Positions 45,403 through 52,764 of a stretch of 64,000 nt of DNA are shown piece after piece (position 1 is the stretch's first letter; each line of letters opens with the position of its first letter). Below the pieces are notes generated by a model. It searched no databases, was not told the origin of the DNA, and saw nothing but the letters and a program-made list of their open reading frames with translations. Made by a program: the position numbers and the translations under genes. This stretch comes from Oceanobacillus limi. Lineage in GTDB: Bacteria > Bacillota > Bacilli > Bacillales > Amphibacillaceae. The DNA lies in assembly GCF_900111445.1 (NCBI RefSeq), contig NZ_FOHE01000018.1, positions 897 through 64,896 on the forward strand. Direction: 5' to 3'.

Positions 45403-45420
45403 ACATACTAACCAGTTAGT
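45403..45420 (+). promoter_or_regulatory. Second TetR-type operator in the cluster
   Basis: ACTAAC-CA-GTTAGT (45407-45420), preceded by AACAT, is a perfect 6-bp palindrome 19 bases before the hydroxyacyl-CoA dehydrogenase start. It resembles the palindrome at 37711. Confidence 0.55.
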
Positions 45421-45439
45421 TAAGATAGGAGGATATCAA

Positions 45440-46324
45440 ATGGAAATAAATAAAATTCAAAAAGTAGCCGTAATTGGTGCCGGTTCCATGGGTCACCAAA
45501 TTGCCATGCTATGTGCATTAGGAGGTTTTGAAACCTATCTCCAGGATATTGATGATAGGTCGTTAGAAAAGGCGAAAGAGCAATTAGAGGTTCATATGAC
45601 TCGGTGGGTACGAAAGGAAAAAATTACGGAGAAGGAAAAGGTTAATGCTTTTTCGAATCTCTATATGACAACAAGTATCGAGATGGCAGCAGAGGATGCA
45701 GACCTTGTCATTGAAGCAGTTGTGGAAAAACTAGATGTAAAACGAGAAGTGTTTGCTAAACTTGATCAAATCGTACCAAAGCATGCTATTTTAGCAACAA
45801 ATAGTTCAACCATTGTTAATTCCAAAATTGCAGATGTTACGAAAAGACCAGAAAACGTTTTAAACATGCACTTCTTCTTTCCACCACTTGTAATGGATTG
45901 TGTGGAAGTAGTGATGAGTGACAAAACATCGAAGGAAACAGCCCAAACTGCGATGGATTTTTGTGAGCAAATTGGACGGACAGGAGTTCTTTTAGAAAAA
46001 GAAATCTATGGATTTATTGCGAACCGTCTCCTATTTGCGCTTTCCAAAGAAGCGATGTACTTATATGAAAATGGCTATGCGGATTTTAAAGCGATTGATA
46101 CGATTGCCAAAAAAGCGTTAAGTCATCCACTAGGGCCCTTTGAGATTGCAGATCTTTCGGGAATCGATGTTGGCTATTATGCCAATATGCAGTTATACCA
46201 GGAAACAGGTGACCCAAATGACAAACCTGCTAAAGTTGTAGAAGAAAAAGTGAAGGCTGGTCATCTTGGACGTAAAACCGGTAAAGGCTGGTACGACTAT
46301 ACGATAGAAAAAGCAATCAAGTAA
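45440..46324 (+). CDS. 3-hydroxyacyl-CoA dehydrogenase (3-hydroxybutyryl-CoA type)
   Basis: A 294-residue NAD-dependent dehydrogenase: GAGSMGHQIA Rossmann motif at about residues 13-22, LQDID with the NAD-selecting Asp, ATNSSTIVNS and NMHFFFPPLVMDCVEVV with the catalytic Ser and His; the C-terminal domain has HPLGPFEIADLSGIDVGYY and ends GKGWYDY. It oxidises 3-hydroxyacyl-CoA in beta-oxidation. ATG 45440 follows AGGAGG; an upstream frame from 45362 runs through the terminator and operator and is not used. Confidence 0.87.
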   Translation: MEINKIQKVAVIGAGSMGHQIAMLCALGGFETYLQDIDDRSLEKAKEQLEVHMTRWVRKEKITEKEKVNAFSNLYMTTSIEMAAEDADLVIEAVVEKLDVKREVFAKLDQIVPKHAILATNSSTIVNSKIADVTKRPENVLNMHFFFPPLVMDCVEVVMSDKTSKETAQTAMDFCEQIGRTGVLLEKEIYGFIANRLLFALSKEAMYLYENGYADFKAIDTIAKKALSHPLGPFEIADLSGIDVGYYANMQLYQETGDPNDKPAKVVEEKVKAGHLGRKTGKGWYDYTIEKAIK

Positions 46325-46336
46325 AGACAGATATCG

Positions 46337-46485
46337 TTATCCAGCATGTAACAGGCAGTAAGCCCACACTTTCGAAGTCTAAGGAAGCGAAGAAGTTTAG
46401 GTGGGGGGCGGGTAACTCGTAAATGTTCGATTTATTCATTAACAATCCGTGGGGGAAGGAAAACTCCCTCGGATTAAAGATTTCT
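46337..46485 (+). repeat. Structured intergenic repeat, copy 2
   Basis: Begins TTATCCAGCATGTAACAGGC. Stem II is AATCCG (46444-46449) with CGGATT (46470-46475), where copy 1 has AATCAG and CTGATT: a compensatory A-T to C-G change. The end TTAAAGATT is also shared. It lies in the gap between two beta-oxidation genes. Confidence 0.75.
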
Positions 46486-46502
46486 TTATAGGAGGGGTTT
46501 GT

Positions 46503-48245
46503 TTGCATAAACTCGAAGCAGGGATTGTTGGAGGATCTTATTTAGTAGGTGAAACACATCAAAATCAAGCGTTTTTTCCAGAGGATTTAACAGAAGAACA
46601 CCAAATGATTCAGAAGACAGCAAATCAATTTATTGCCAAAGAGGTAGAGCCTCATCATGACGAAATTGAAGCTCAGAAATTTGATGTTGTCGTAGATTTA
46701 TTAAAAAAAGCTGGTGACTTGGGTTTACTTGCTCATAGTATTCCCGAAGAATTTGGTGGACTTGGTTTGGATAAAATCAGTAAAGGAATTGTAGGAGAGG
46801 CACTTGGTGGTGCAGGAGGTTATAGTGTTGCCCATTCGAATCATACGTGTATTGCTACGCTTCCGATTACGTACTACGGGACAGAAAAACAAAAGAAGAA
46901 GTACCTTCCCAAATTAGCAAGTGGAGAATATATTGGTGCGTATTGTTTAACAGAGCCTGATGCCGGGTCTGATGCGATGTCAGGCAAAACAACAGCTGTT
47001 TTAAACGAAGCCAAAACACATTATCTATTAAATGGTACGAAAATTTATATTACCAATGCCCAGTTTTCCGATACGTTCATCGTTTATGCGAAAGTTGATG
47101 GAGAACATTTTACAGCATTTATCGTAGAAAAGGATTTCCCGGGCCTTACATTAGGGCCGGAAGAGAAAAAGATGGGGATTAAAGGTTCATCCACACGCTC
47201 TGTTATTTTAGAAGATTGTGAGGTTCCTGTTGAAAATTTTCTCGGAGAAGTGGGGAGGGGACATATTATTGCCTTTACGGTGTTGAACCTTGGTCGATTT
47301 AACCTTGGTTTTGCATGTACCGGTGCGGCCAAACATGCATTAAAGCATACGATAGCACATATTTTGGAACGCAAACAGTTTGGTCAAACACTTAGCGAAT
47401 TTGGAGCAACAAAGGAAAAAATAGCTAAAATCGTGGCCCGGATTTTCACTTCGGAATCGTTACAATTCCGTACTTCTTATTTGCTTGAAACGGCATTAGC
47501 TGGACTGGATCAAGAAGAGGATAAGCGAAAGGTAGCAGCCGGCTTATCGGAATATGCATTAGAATGTGCGGCTTGTAAAGTTTACGGTTCAGAGACTCTT
47601 GATTATGCCGTCGATGAAGGAGTCCAATTACATGGTGGTGCAGGGTTTATTCGTGAATATCGGATTGAGCAAATGTACCGAGATTCTCGAATTAATCGAA
47701 TCTTTGAAGGAACGAATGAAGTAAATCGGTTACTTTTGACAGGTCAATTTTTAAAAAAATCGATGAAAGGTGAGCTTCCTTATGAGCAAGCAGTTCAAGA
47801 TGCATTTCGACGAATAAATCTACAAGATTCGTCTACAAAGGAAGGGATTGTAGCAGATATTCGAACGATATATCTTGTATTTGTAGAATTTGCCCGAAGA
47901 AAGTATGGGAAGCAATTGGATACGCAACAGGAAGTTCTAATGAAGCTTTCCGATTTAGCCATTCATTTATATGCATCCGAGTCGGTAGTATTGCGGACAA
48001 ACAAACGAATTGCTGCTGGGGACGATTCAGCTTTCATGACAATGTTAATGGAAACATCCCTTGAAGAGGCATTAAATCAAGTGTTCTTTATCGTAAGACA
48101 GCTGGAACAGGAACTATTGGAAAATGATAAAGAAACGAAAGATCAAATTCATCAGATGTTACTCGCGCATCAATTTTCCAATTCAATACAACGAAATCGA
48201 AACATAGCGGAAAAAGTATATGAAAAAAGGGAATATGTTTTTTAG
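46503..48245 (+). CDS. Acyl-CoA dehydrogenase, FadE-like with extended C-terminus
   Basis: A 580-residue flavoprotein that makes trans-2-enoyl-CoA. It shows YCLTEPDAGSDA for FAD binding, FIVYAKVDGEHFTAFIVEKDF, RKQFGQTLSEFGA and the catalytic Glu region YRDSRINRIFEGTNEVNR. A C-terminal extension of about 170 residues is like B. subtilis FadE and VLCAD, which often attach to the membrane. TTG 46503 was chosen since AGGAGGGG lies in front; the frame is open to 46449 but that part comes from repeat copy 2. Confidence 0.87.
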   Translation: MHKLEAGIVGGSYLVGETHQNQAFFPEDLTEEHQMIQKTANQFIAKEVEPHHDEIEAQKFDVVVDLLKKAGDLGLLAHSIPEEFGGLGLDKISKGIVGEALGGAGGYSVAHSNHTCIATLPITYYGTEKQKKKYLPKLASGEYIGAYCLTEPDAGSDAMSGKTTAVLNEAKTHYLLNGTKIYITNAQFSDTFIVYAKVDGEHFTAFIVEKDFPGLTLGPEEKKMGIKGSSTRSVILEDCEVPVENFLGEVGRGHIIAFTVLNLGRFNLGFACTGAAKHALKHTIAHILERKQFGQTLSEFGATKEKIAKIVARIFTSESLQFRTSYLLETALAGLDQEEDKRKVAAGLSEYALECAACKVYGSETLDYAVDEGVQLHGGAGFIREYRIEQMYRDSRINRIFEGTNEVNRLLLTGQFLKKSMKGELPYEQAVQDAFRRINLQDSSTKEGIVADIRTIYLVFVEFARRKYGKQLDTQQEVLMKLSDLAIHLYASESVVLRTNKRIAAGDDSAFMTMLMETSLEEALNQVFFIVRQLEQELLENDKETKDQIHQMLLAHQFSNSIQRNRNIAEKVYEKREYVF

Positions 48246-48270
48246 ACTTACTAAGTAAGGGATAAAGCTT

Positions 48271-48433
48271 ATGTACGAAACAGCAATAGAACAATGTATC
48301 GGCAACAGATGGCATTGGGCATATCAAAAATACAACGGTATCAATATGGCTTGAAGCAGGAAAAATGAAATATTTAAGTTTTTTATATCAGACTACTCGT
48401 TTGCGACAGTTGTTACAGTTAAGATATGGGTGA
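48271..48433 (+). pseudogene. Frameshifted hot-dog thioesterase remnant
   Basis: ATG 48271 opens MYETAIEQ; a frame change near 48296 leads into VSATDGIGHIKNTTVSIWLEAGKMKY, close to the TDxxGHINN active-site segment of 4-hydroxybenzoyl-CoA-type thioesterases. It stops at 48431. The following DNA to 48629 includes an open frame (RVSADFTFTTYTNG) that may be more of the same region but is not recognisable. It is the broken neighbour of the FadE-like gene. Confidence 0.7.
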
Positions 48434-48749
48434 AATATTTCCGTATTATCGCTGGAAGGTACCAAGGATGTTGCAACCCATGATTAGAGGGAGAGGTTGC
48501 AACTATATAGAGCATCCGCTTGGAACTCCAAGAGTATCCGCTGATTTTACTTTTACCACGTATACAAATGGAGTGCAAAGCTATGGAAAGAACATTTTAT
48601 GGGAAACCAAAGTTCAAGGAGTAGCTTGAAACCATCCAAGCGAATAGGAGAGCGGTTCTTTATATGAAACCTTTTTCTTTAAAAAAAATGGACAAAAAAG
48701 AGTGGTTGTAGATCATGACGACGAGGATATCAATTAAGTGAGATAGTCT
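48434..48749. other. Remnant region after the catabolic cluster
   Basis: No supported intact gene. A 67-codon open frame (48426-48629) lacks homology known to me, and no terminator is clear. Confidence 0.4.
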
Positions 48750-48989
48750 TTATCCCCCTTGTTTATACGAGATTGCCCGATACATAATAGAAGCATCCCG
48801 ACCTAGCCTATCTCGTCGTATAGTATAAGGATAAAGTTGGTTTAAAAATATATCGTCACATATTCTGCGAGGTGTCCCTTGACGGTAACAGGCATCATGT
48901 TGTATACAAAAAACATCAAGCTGGTTCAGTGGTGCACCTGGGCCACTACAACGAGGGCCGCAATAACGATAACCCGGTAAACATGGCAT
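48750..48989 (-). CDS. Small phospholipase A2-like protein
   Basis: A 79-residue protein with CGPRCSGPGAPLNQLD (calcium-loop-like) and CIQHDACY, the HD catalytic pair of phospholipase A2-like domains, as in parvovirus VP1-type small Bacillus proteins. It has no signal peptide. The ATG is preceded by GGAGGGATCGG. It could act on membrane lipids during sporulation or lysis (inference). Confidence 0.72.
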   Translation of the reverse strand: MPCLPGYRYCGPRCSGPGAPLNQLDVFCIQHDACYRQGTPRRICDDIFLNQLYPYTIRRDRLGRDASIMYRAISYKQGG

Positions 48990-49180
48990 TGCCGATCCCT
49001 CCTTTCTCTTTTTAAATCGACGTAGGTCTTTTGATTCTCTAGTTCAGTTATAATAATTTATGTTCACAAGAGCATGCTGCTATAGACATAATGAATAGGA
49101 CGATCGTGGATTTATGTATTTTTCCATTACTTATGTAGCAAAATTTCCGATACCTGCCCTTTCATTTGGAATAGACGATT

Positions 49181-49220
49181 CATAGATTAGGAATATAACG
49201 GGAAAAAGGAGGTTTGAACA
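49181..49220 (+). promoter_or_regulatory. Possible mother-cell sigma -10 and ribosome binding site of yjcZ
   Basis: CATAGATTA (49181-49189) fits the SigK -10 pattern CATANNNTA, but a clear -35 AC at 16 bases is not seen. AAAGGAGG stands before ATG 49221. Confidence 0.3.
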
Positions 49221-49328
49221 ATGAGTGGAGGCTATGGATACGGAGAAGGCTTTGCGTTAATCGTTGTATTGTTTATCCTTTTAATTATTGTAGGGACATC
49301 TTATGTAGGAGGATATGGTGGATATTAA
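49221..49328 (+). CDS. YjcZ-family sporulation protein
   Basis: A 35-residue protein: Gly/Tyr-rich head (GGYGYGEG), one transmembrane helix ([19 protein letters not shown]) and Gly/Tyr tail (GGYGGY). This is the YjcZ/YhaD pattern of very small sporulation membrane proteins in Bacillaceae. AAAGGAGG is at an ideal distance. Two hairpins follow. Confidence 0.85.
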   Translation: MSGGYGYGEGFALIVVLFILLIIVGTSYVGGYGGY

Positions 49329-49353
49329 GGAACAAATCCATATTTGAAAAAGC

Positions 49354-49380
49354 GCACTACAACTTTACGCCTTGTAGTGC
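49354..49380 (+). terminator. Hairpin after yjcZ
   Basis: GCACTACAA (49354-49362) pairs with TTGTAGTGC (49372-49380). Confidence 0.6.
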
Positions 49381-49424
49381 CTGCCTACTTGTTTACTCTA
49401 TTGTCAGATGGTCACTCTAAAGAA

Positions 49425-49453
49425 TCCCCTAAGAAGATAATTCTCTTAGGGGA
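49425..49453. terminator. Second hairpin between convergent small genes
   Basis: TCCCCTAAGA (49425-49434) pairs with TCTTAGGGGA (49444-49453). It lies between yjcZ and the minus-strand small gene and can serve either. Confidence 0.65.
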
Positions 49454-49472
49454 CTTGTCGTGGCCGTATTGA

Positions 49473-49640
49473 TTAACATTTTTGATTTAAATGAAACCAT
49501 AGACTGAGAAACTCGGCATCTTTTTTCGTTAATGTACTTTTTAATGAAGTAAGTTCGGGCTGAAAAAGGACAAGCATCGGTTGAGGTTGTTGCCCATGTG
49601 GAGCAACAGGATAGCTAGGCACCTGATAGGCTGAATACAT
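49473..49640 (-). CDS. 55-residue Pro/Gln-rich protein, unknown
   Basis: ATG 49640 after AAAGGAAG opens MYSAYQVPSYPVAPHGQQPQPM, a Pro/Gln/Tyr-rich head, followed by a helical tail (LTSLKSTLTKKDAEFLSLWFHL) and a stop at 49473. The composition resembles small spore-coat-type proteins, but no family is recognised. It has a normal ribosome binding site and a hairpin 20 bases after the stop. Confidence 0.6.
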   Translation of the reverse strand: MYSAYQVPSYPVAPHGQQPQPMLVLFQPELTSLKSTLTKKDAEFLSLWFHLNQKC

Positions 49641-49708
49641 AACAATCTTCCTTTCTATATTTTACTATTCCATCCTATGCAAAAATAAGGAAGATGCCAC
49701 AGTGGGAC

Positions 49709-49776
49709 GGGGGGTGGTGGGACGTGGGGACAGGTTTGTTGTCCCGGGGACGCAGGGACAGGTTTAATGTCCCAAT
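49709..49776. repeat. REP-like GGGACAGG palindromes, pair 1
   Basis: Two 19-mers, 49727-49745 and 49755-49773, each read GGGACA-N7-TGTCCC and can form a hairpin; GC-rich DNA around them contrasts with the AT-rich surroundings. A related copy lies at 50268-50310. Confidence 0.65.
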
Positions 49777-49816
49777 GTCTTTAACAAAGATTTTGGATAG
49801 GGTGCGTTTATGTTTT

Positions 49817-49860
49817 TTATCCCGTATATAACTGGCAATAAGCCCTCAAAAAAATTCTAG
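49817..49860 (+). repeat. Structured intergenic repeat, truncated copy 3
   Basis: TTATCCCGTATATAACTGGC at 49817-49836 and AATAAGCCC follow the start of copies 1 and 2; the rest is lost. Confidence 0.6.
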
Positions 49861-49909
49861 GTATTTTGGCTTGATTTTCGGTATGACGTACTATGGTTAT
49901 CATTCATTT

Positions 49910-49988
49910 GGTATGATAGAGACAAGTGCAATAAGGCTTCTTGGGTGGTGGCTCACTCCCTTTTTACCAATGTTAGGAAAGGGGGTGA
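49910..49988 (+). promoter_or_regulatory. Toxin promoter and sequestered ribosome binding site
   Basis: TGG-TATGAT (extended -10, 49909-49917) places the RNA start near 49924. In the leader, TCACTCCCTTT (49953-49963) pairs with AAAGGGGGTGA (49978-49988), an 11-bp stem with one G-U that contains the ribosome binding site of the toxin. Confidence 0.65.
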
Positions 49989-49992
49989 TGCG

Positions 49993-50073
49993 ATGACGGT
50001 ATTTGAGACATTAGTATTAATGATCTCATTTTCAACGTTAGTTGTTGCGATACTGTCAGAACGAAAAAAATAA
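49993..50073 (+). CDS. Type I toxin, holin-like peptide
   Basis: A 26-residue peptide: MTVFETLVLMISFSTLVVAI followed by LSERKK. The MTVxEtL opening, one hydrophobic helix and a charged LysLys end match the putative holin-like toxin family (Hol_Tox, related to TxpA/BsrE/BsrG). It should insert into the membrane and depolarise the cell when overproduced. GGGGGTGAT is the ribosome binding site, locked in a hairpin. The stop codon lies inside a 9-bp stem used on the other strand as terminator of an antisense RNA. Confidence 0.85.
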   Translation: MTVFETLVLMISFSTLVVAILSERKK

Positions 50074-50205
50074 CCACCCGTGCCTGGTAAGCGTTTAGGG
50101 TGGTTATATCGCCTGTTAACGTGAGCTGCCCCTCTGAAGGGCTATTGCACATGACTGTTTGGTGTTCGTAGCACCAAACGGTCATTTTTATTATATGATT
50201 TTGTA
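50063..50205 (-). ncRNA. Predicted antisense RNA antitoxin
   Basis: On the minus strand TTCACA (50238-50233), 16 bases, and TATACT (50216-50211) form a promoter with a start near 50205. The RNA would run into the stem TAACCACCC (50071-50079)/GGGTGGTTA (50098-50106), followed on this strand by TTATTTTTTT, an intrinsic terminator. The about 140-nt RNA is complementary to the 3' end of the toxin mRNA, as in txpA/RatA and bsrG/SR4. Confidence 0.7.
50151..50190 (+). terminator. Terminator of the toxin mRNA
   Basis: ATGACTGTTTGGTG (50151-50164) pairs with CACCAAACGGTCAT (50172-50185), one G-U pair, followed by TTTTTA. Confidence 0.8.
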
Positions 50206-50267
50206 TTTATAGTATACCTTATCTTGGAAAAATGTGAAACCCAGCGAGTTTAGTTTTTCCTTGATAT

Positions 50268-50315
50268 AGGTGGTGGGACGAGGTTCCTGTCCCCCTGGTC
50301 CACTGTCCTTGGTCT
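50268..50315. repeat. REP-like palindrome, copy on the other side of the toxin locus
   Basis: GGGAC (50276-50280) and GTCCC (50289-50293) with AGGTT between, followed by TGGTCCACTGTCC. It resembles pair 1 at 49709, so the toxin-antitoxin unit is flanked by these repeats. Confidence 0.55.
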
Positions 50316-50324
50316 ACGTGATCT

Positions 50325-50654
50325 TTAATAATCATTTAGAGATAATATAATAATGATGGTCAGAATGAAAAACGTAACTACATGATGGCGCCAGTTATTC
50401 TTTTGGAATAATACGGCACCATTCCTAACTCTCGAGAAAATGACGATGCCGGCTACCAGGATGTAAAGAGAATAATGGATAGTATAGAGGGAATGGAATA
50501 TCCCAACTAAGAATAAAAAGACATGACTCCACAAGAAGAAGAACAAGGTTATTTTTTGGTTTTGATTCATTTTCTTTGTATGATGAATATAGTAGATAAT
50601 TCCCCCTAAAATGCTAATGGAACAATAAAGTGATATCAATATACTCGAGACCAC
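50325..50654 (-). CDS. Four-helix membrane protein, unknown
   Basis: A 109-residue membrane protein with about four hydrophobic segments and short basic loops (HHTKKMNQNQK). Start GTG after CGGAGGTG. No family is recognised. It is divergent from a MerR gene 87 bases away, which could be its regulator. Confidence 0.55.
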   Translation of the reverse strand: MVSSILISLYCSISILGGIIYYIHHTKKMNQNQKITLFFFLWSHVFLFLVGIFHSLYTIHYSLYILVAGIVIFSRVRNGAVLFQKNNWRHHVVTFFILTIIIILSLNDY

Positions 50655-50741
50655 GATTACAACACCTCCGTTTTTATTATTTTTAGCATACAGGGTGGGG
50701 TTGACCCCATGGCAATACTTTTATAAAAAAGGTGATGGAAT

Positions 50742-51095
50742 ATGAGAATAGGTGAGTTTATTCAAGTTGTTCACAGTACAAAAGATACGGTCAGACATTA
50801 TGAAGAACTAGGTTTAATTGTGCCTAAGCGGGACAGTTCCTACCGAAGCTATCAACAAAAAGATGTCCAGGACTTTCAGGCAATTAAAGAAATGCAATCA
50901 CTTGGATTGACGTTGAAAGAAGTACAAACGTTTTTTGAAATGAAACGAACAAATGGTTGTGGATCGGATCAACTGCTTCAAGGTGTAAAGCTCAAATTAG
51001 AAAAGAAACGGTTGGAAATTCAAGAGCAAGAGAAGGAATTAAAGAACAAAAGATTACAGGTTGAAGGATTAATCAGCAGTTTAGATCGGTTATAG
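50742..51095 (+). CDS. MerR-family transcriptional regulator
   Basis: A 117-residue MerR protein: winged helix-turn-helix (TKDTVRHYEELGLIVPKRD, YRSYQQKDVQDFQAIKEM) and a long dimerisation helix (LEKKRLEIQEQEKELKNK). There is no C-terminal effector domain and no metal-binding Cys pattern except one Cys, so the inducer is unknown. AAAAGGTGATGG precedes the ATG. A membrane protein gene follows (51216) and another is divergent; either may be the target. Confidence 0.8.
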   Translation: MRIGEFIQVVHSTKDTVRHYEELGLIVPKRDSSYRSYQQKDVQDFQAIKEMQSLGLTLKEVQTFFEMKRTNGCGSDQLLQGVKLKLEKKRLEIQEQEKELKNKRLQVEGLISSLDRL

Positions 51096-51215
51096 ATGAA
51101 TAGAGTAAGCGGAAGGAAATTCTAATAAAGATGAACCCGTATAGGATTCGAAATGGATTCATATTTATTATATAGTAGGTGTACACATTGGATCGTCGAA
51201 AGGAGTTGTTCTTTA

Positions 51216-51617
51216 ATGGACTATATCATTTTTATTCTATTTACAGTGGTTGCTTCGTGTCTGTTGATTGGAACGACGAAACGTGAGAAAAAATGGATTG
51301 GTGGAACGGCAGGGGTTCTTGCAGTTATTTTTATTGTCGTAAGTCAGGTCATTAAATTCCAATCTGGATATTTTGAATCTCGAACGGGAGAAGCTGCTGA
51401 GGCAGTAGGGCAATGGGTAGCTCCGAGTTATATAGCTCTAGGTTGTTTTCTAATTGGGATGATCAATTATCGTTGGATCAAAGCTGCTTTAAAACAACAA
51501 TCGTGGCATCGCTGGAGTTTAATCATGCTGGATGTACTATTTAGTCTATTACTGTTTGTATTTGGTTATTTTTCGTTATTCTTTGTTGCGTTTATGTACT
51601 TTCCATTTGCACCATAG
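51216..51617 (+). CDS. Polytopic membrane protein, unknown
   Basis: A 133-residue protein with four hydrophobic segments and an amphipathic loop (FQSGYFESRTGEAAEAVGQW). ATG 51216 has AAAGGAG upstream; an ATG at 51153 is in the same frame but has no site. Probably co-transcribed with merR. Not recognised. Confidence 0.55.
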   Translation: MDYIIFILFTVVASCLLIGTTKREKKWIGGTAGVLAVIFIVVSQVIKFQSGYFESRTGEAAEAVGQWVAPSYIALGCFLIGMINYRWIKAALKQQSWHRWSLIMLDVLFSLLLFVFGYFSLFFVAFMYFPFAP

Positions 51618-51711
51618 GGAGTTAAGTTTCAATTGTTAACCTAAGTGGTTTTCTAAAGTATAGTTGCTTTTCAAGTGATTAGTTTGTAGTACGGGGGATG
51701 CATCATTGGGC

Positions 51712-51773
51712 TAGAGTACTCCACTATCGGACGAGAGCGCTCCACCACCGGACACGAGCGCTCCACGACACCG
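51712..51773. repeat. Three 21-bp tandem units
   Basis: CTCCAC recurs at 51719, 51740 and 51761, exactly 21 bases apart, within units of the form GAGCGCTCCACCACCGGACA. The units diverge to the left. It is GC-rich against an AT-rich background and not inside a supported gene. Confidence 0.65.
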
Positions 51774-51823
51774 CACCATATATAGAATCGGCAGCAATAG
51801 TTGCTCACTAAACGGAGAATGAA

Positions 51824-51851
51824 AAAAGGACAGTCAATTTGGGCTGTCCTT
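51824..51851 (-). terminator. Terminator of the two-component/ABC operon
   Basis: AAGGACAG (51826-51833) pairs with CTGTCCTT (51844-51851). On the minus strand a run of six Ts follows. It overlaps the stop of the histidine kinase gene. Confidence 0.75.
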
Positions 51852-52752
51852 ACGTGTTCCACTTACACTTCATAAATAATTCATTTCCCTTTAACTCAGC
51901 GGTTAGGCTTCCATTCATTTTTTCCATTAAGCTTTTCGCAATCGGTAACCCAAGACCTGTTCCGTTGCCAGTTCTTGTTTGGTCTGCTTTGTAGAAGCGG
52001 TTGAACATATGGGTCACATCCTGCTCACTTAATTGGTCAACCGAATTACTTATAGTTAGTTCCACGAAATCACCTTCATCACGGAGTTGGATGGCTACCT
52101 GTCCGTTTGCGTGTCTAATTGCATTGGTTAATAAATTTTCTATCACTCGTTTCACAGCAGAAGGATCCGCCATGATTGTACGATCCGTATCAGCAATATC
52201 AATCGTGGGCTCAATGTTTTTCTGATTGAATGCCTCATAAAACCCTAAGAGCACGTCAAGAACGAATTGGTTTAACTTTATTTTCTCCGCTTTTACAGGA
52301 TAATCTGCTTGTTCAATAACCGAGAGTTCGAAAAAATCCTCCAGCAAAACCTTTAGTCTTTTCGCACCGTTTTTCACGGTAGTGGTGTATTCTTTACGCA
52401 TTTCCGGAGTAAGATCGTCCGATTCCAAAAATTGAACATACCCTAAAATGGAAGTCATTGGGGTACGGATATCATGTGAAATATGGGAGATGGCTTGTTT
52501 TAGTTCATTTTCCGTCATCCGTTGTTCGGCTTTTGTTTTTCTGGTCGCGTCAATTTGCTTATTGACTTCCTGTGCAAGCCTTTCTAAGTCTTTATCGTAG
52601 TAGCTCAAGGTCAATTTCTTGCCTGAATCATGATGATTTCGTTCGTGTAGTTGAACAGTTGTACGTTTGATTTCTTTTTTTAAGAAATAAAGACGGGTGA
52701 GGACAAATACGAAAGCAACCGTCAGTATAATGGATACATAAATCATGATCAC
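51850..52752 (-). CDS. Sensor histidine kinase
   Basis: A 300-residue kinase with one N-terminal transmembrane segment and almost no outside domain. The dimerisation His is in SHISHDIRTPMTSILGYVQ; the ATPase domain has N box ENLLTNAIRHA, and G boxes RTGNGTGLGLPIAKSLM. The missing sensory domain suggests it reads the state of its partner ABC transporter, as in peptide-antibiotic modules. It is last of four genes (regulator, ATPase, permease, kinase). Start GTG 52752 or ATG 52746 share one ribosome binding site. Confidence 0.87.
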   Translation of the reverse strand: MIMIYVSIILTVAFVFVLTRLYFLKKEIKRTTVQLHERNHHDSGKKLTLSYYDKDLERLAQEVNKQIDATRKTKAEQRMTENELKQAISHISHDIRTPMTSILGYVQFLESDDLTPEMRKEYTTTVKNGAKRLKVLLEDFFELSVIEQADYPVKAEKIKLNQFVLDVLLGFYEAFNQKNIEPTIDIADTDRTIMADPSAVKRVIENLLTNAIRHANGQVAIQLRDEGDFVELTISNSVDQLSEQDVTHMFNRFYKADQTRTGNGTGLGLPIAKSLMEKMNGSLTAELKGNELFMKCKWNT

Positions 52753-52764
52753 CCGTCTCCTTTC

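Noticed and set aside
45362-45439. Longer N-terminus for the second hydroxyacyl-CoA dehydrogenase
   Set aside because: The bases form a terminator and an operator, and the Rossmann fold begins after ATG 45440.
46449-46502. Longer N-terminus for the FadE-like dehydrogenase
   Set aside because: These codons come from repeat copy 2; the TTG at 46503 has the ribosome binding site.
49214-49420. 68-codon plus-strand frame over yjcZ
   Set aside because: It is out of frame with the YjcZ protein, which has the ideal ribosome binding site and a recognisable sequence.
49973-50185. 70-codon minus-strand frame over the toxin
   Set aside because: It has no ribosome binding site, and the region is better explained by the toxin and its antisense RNA.
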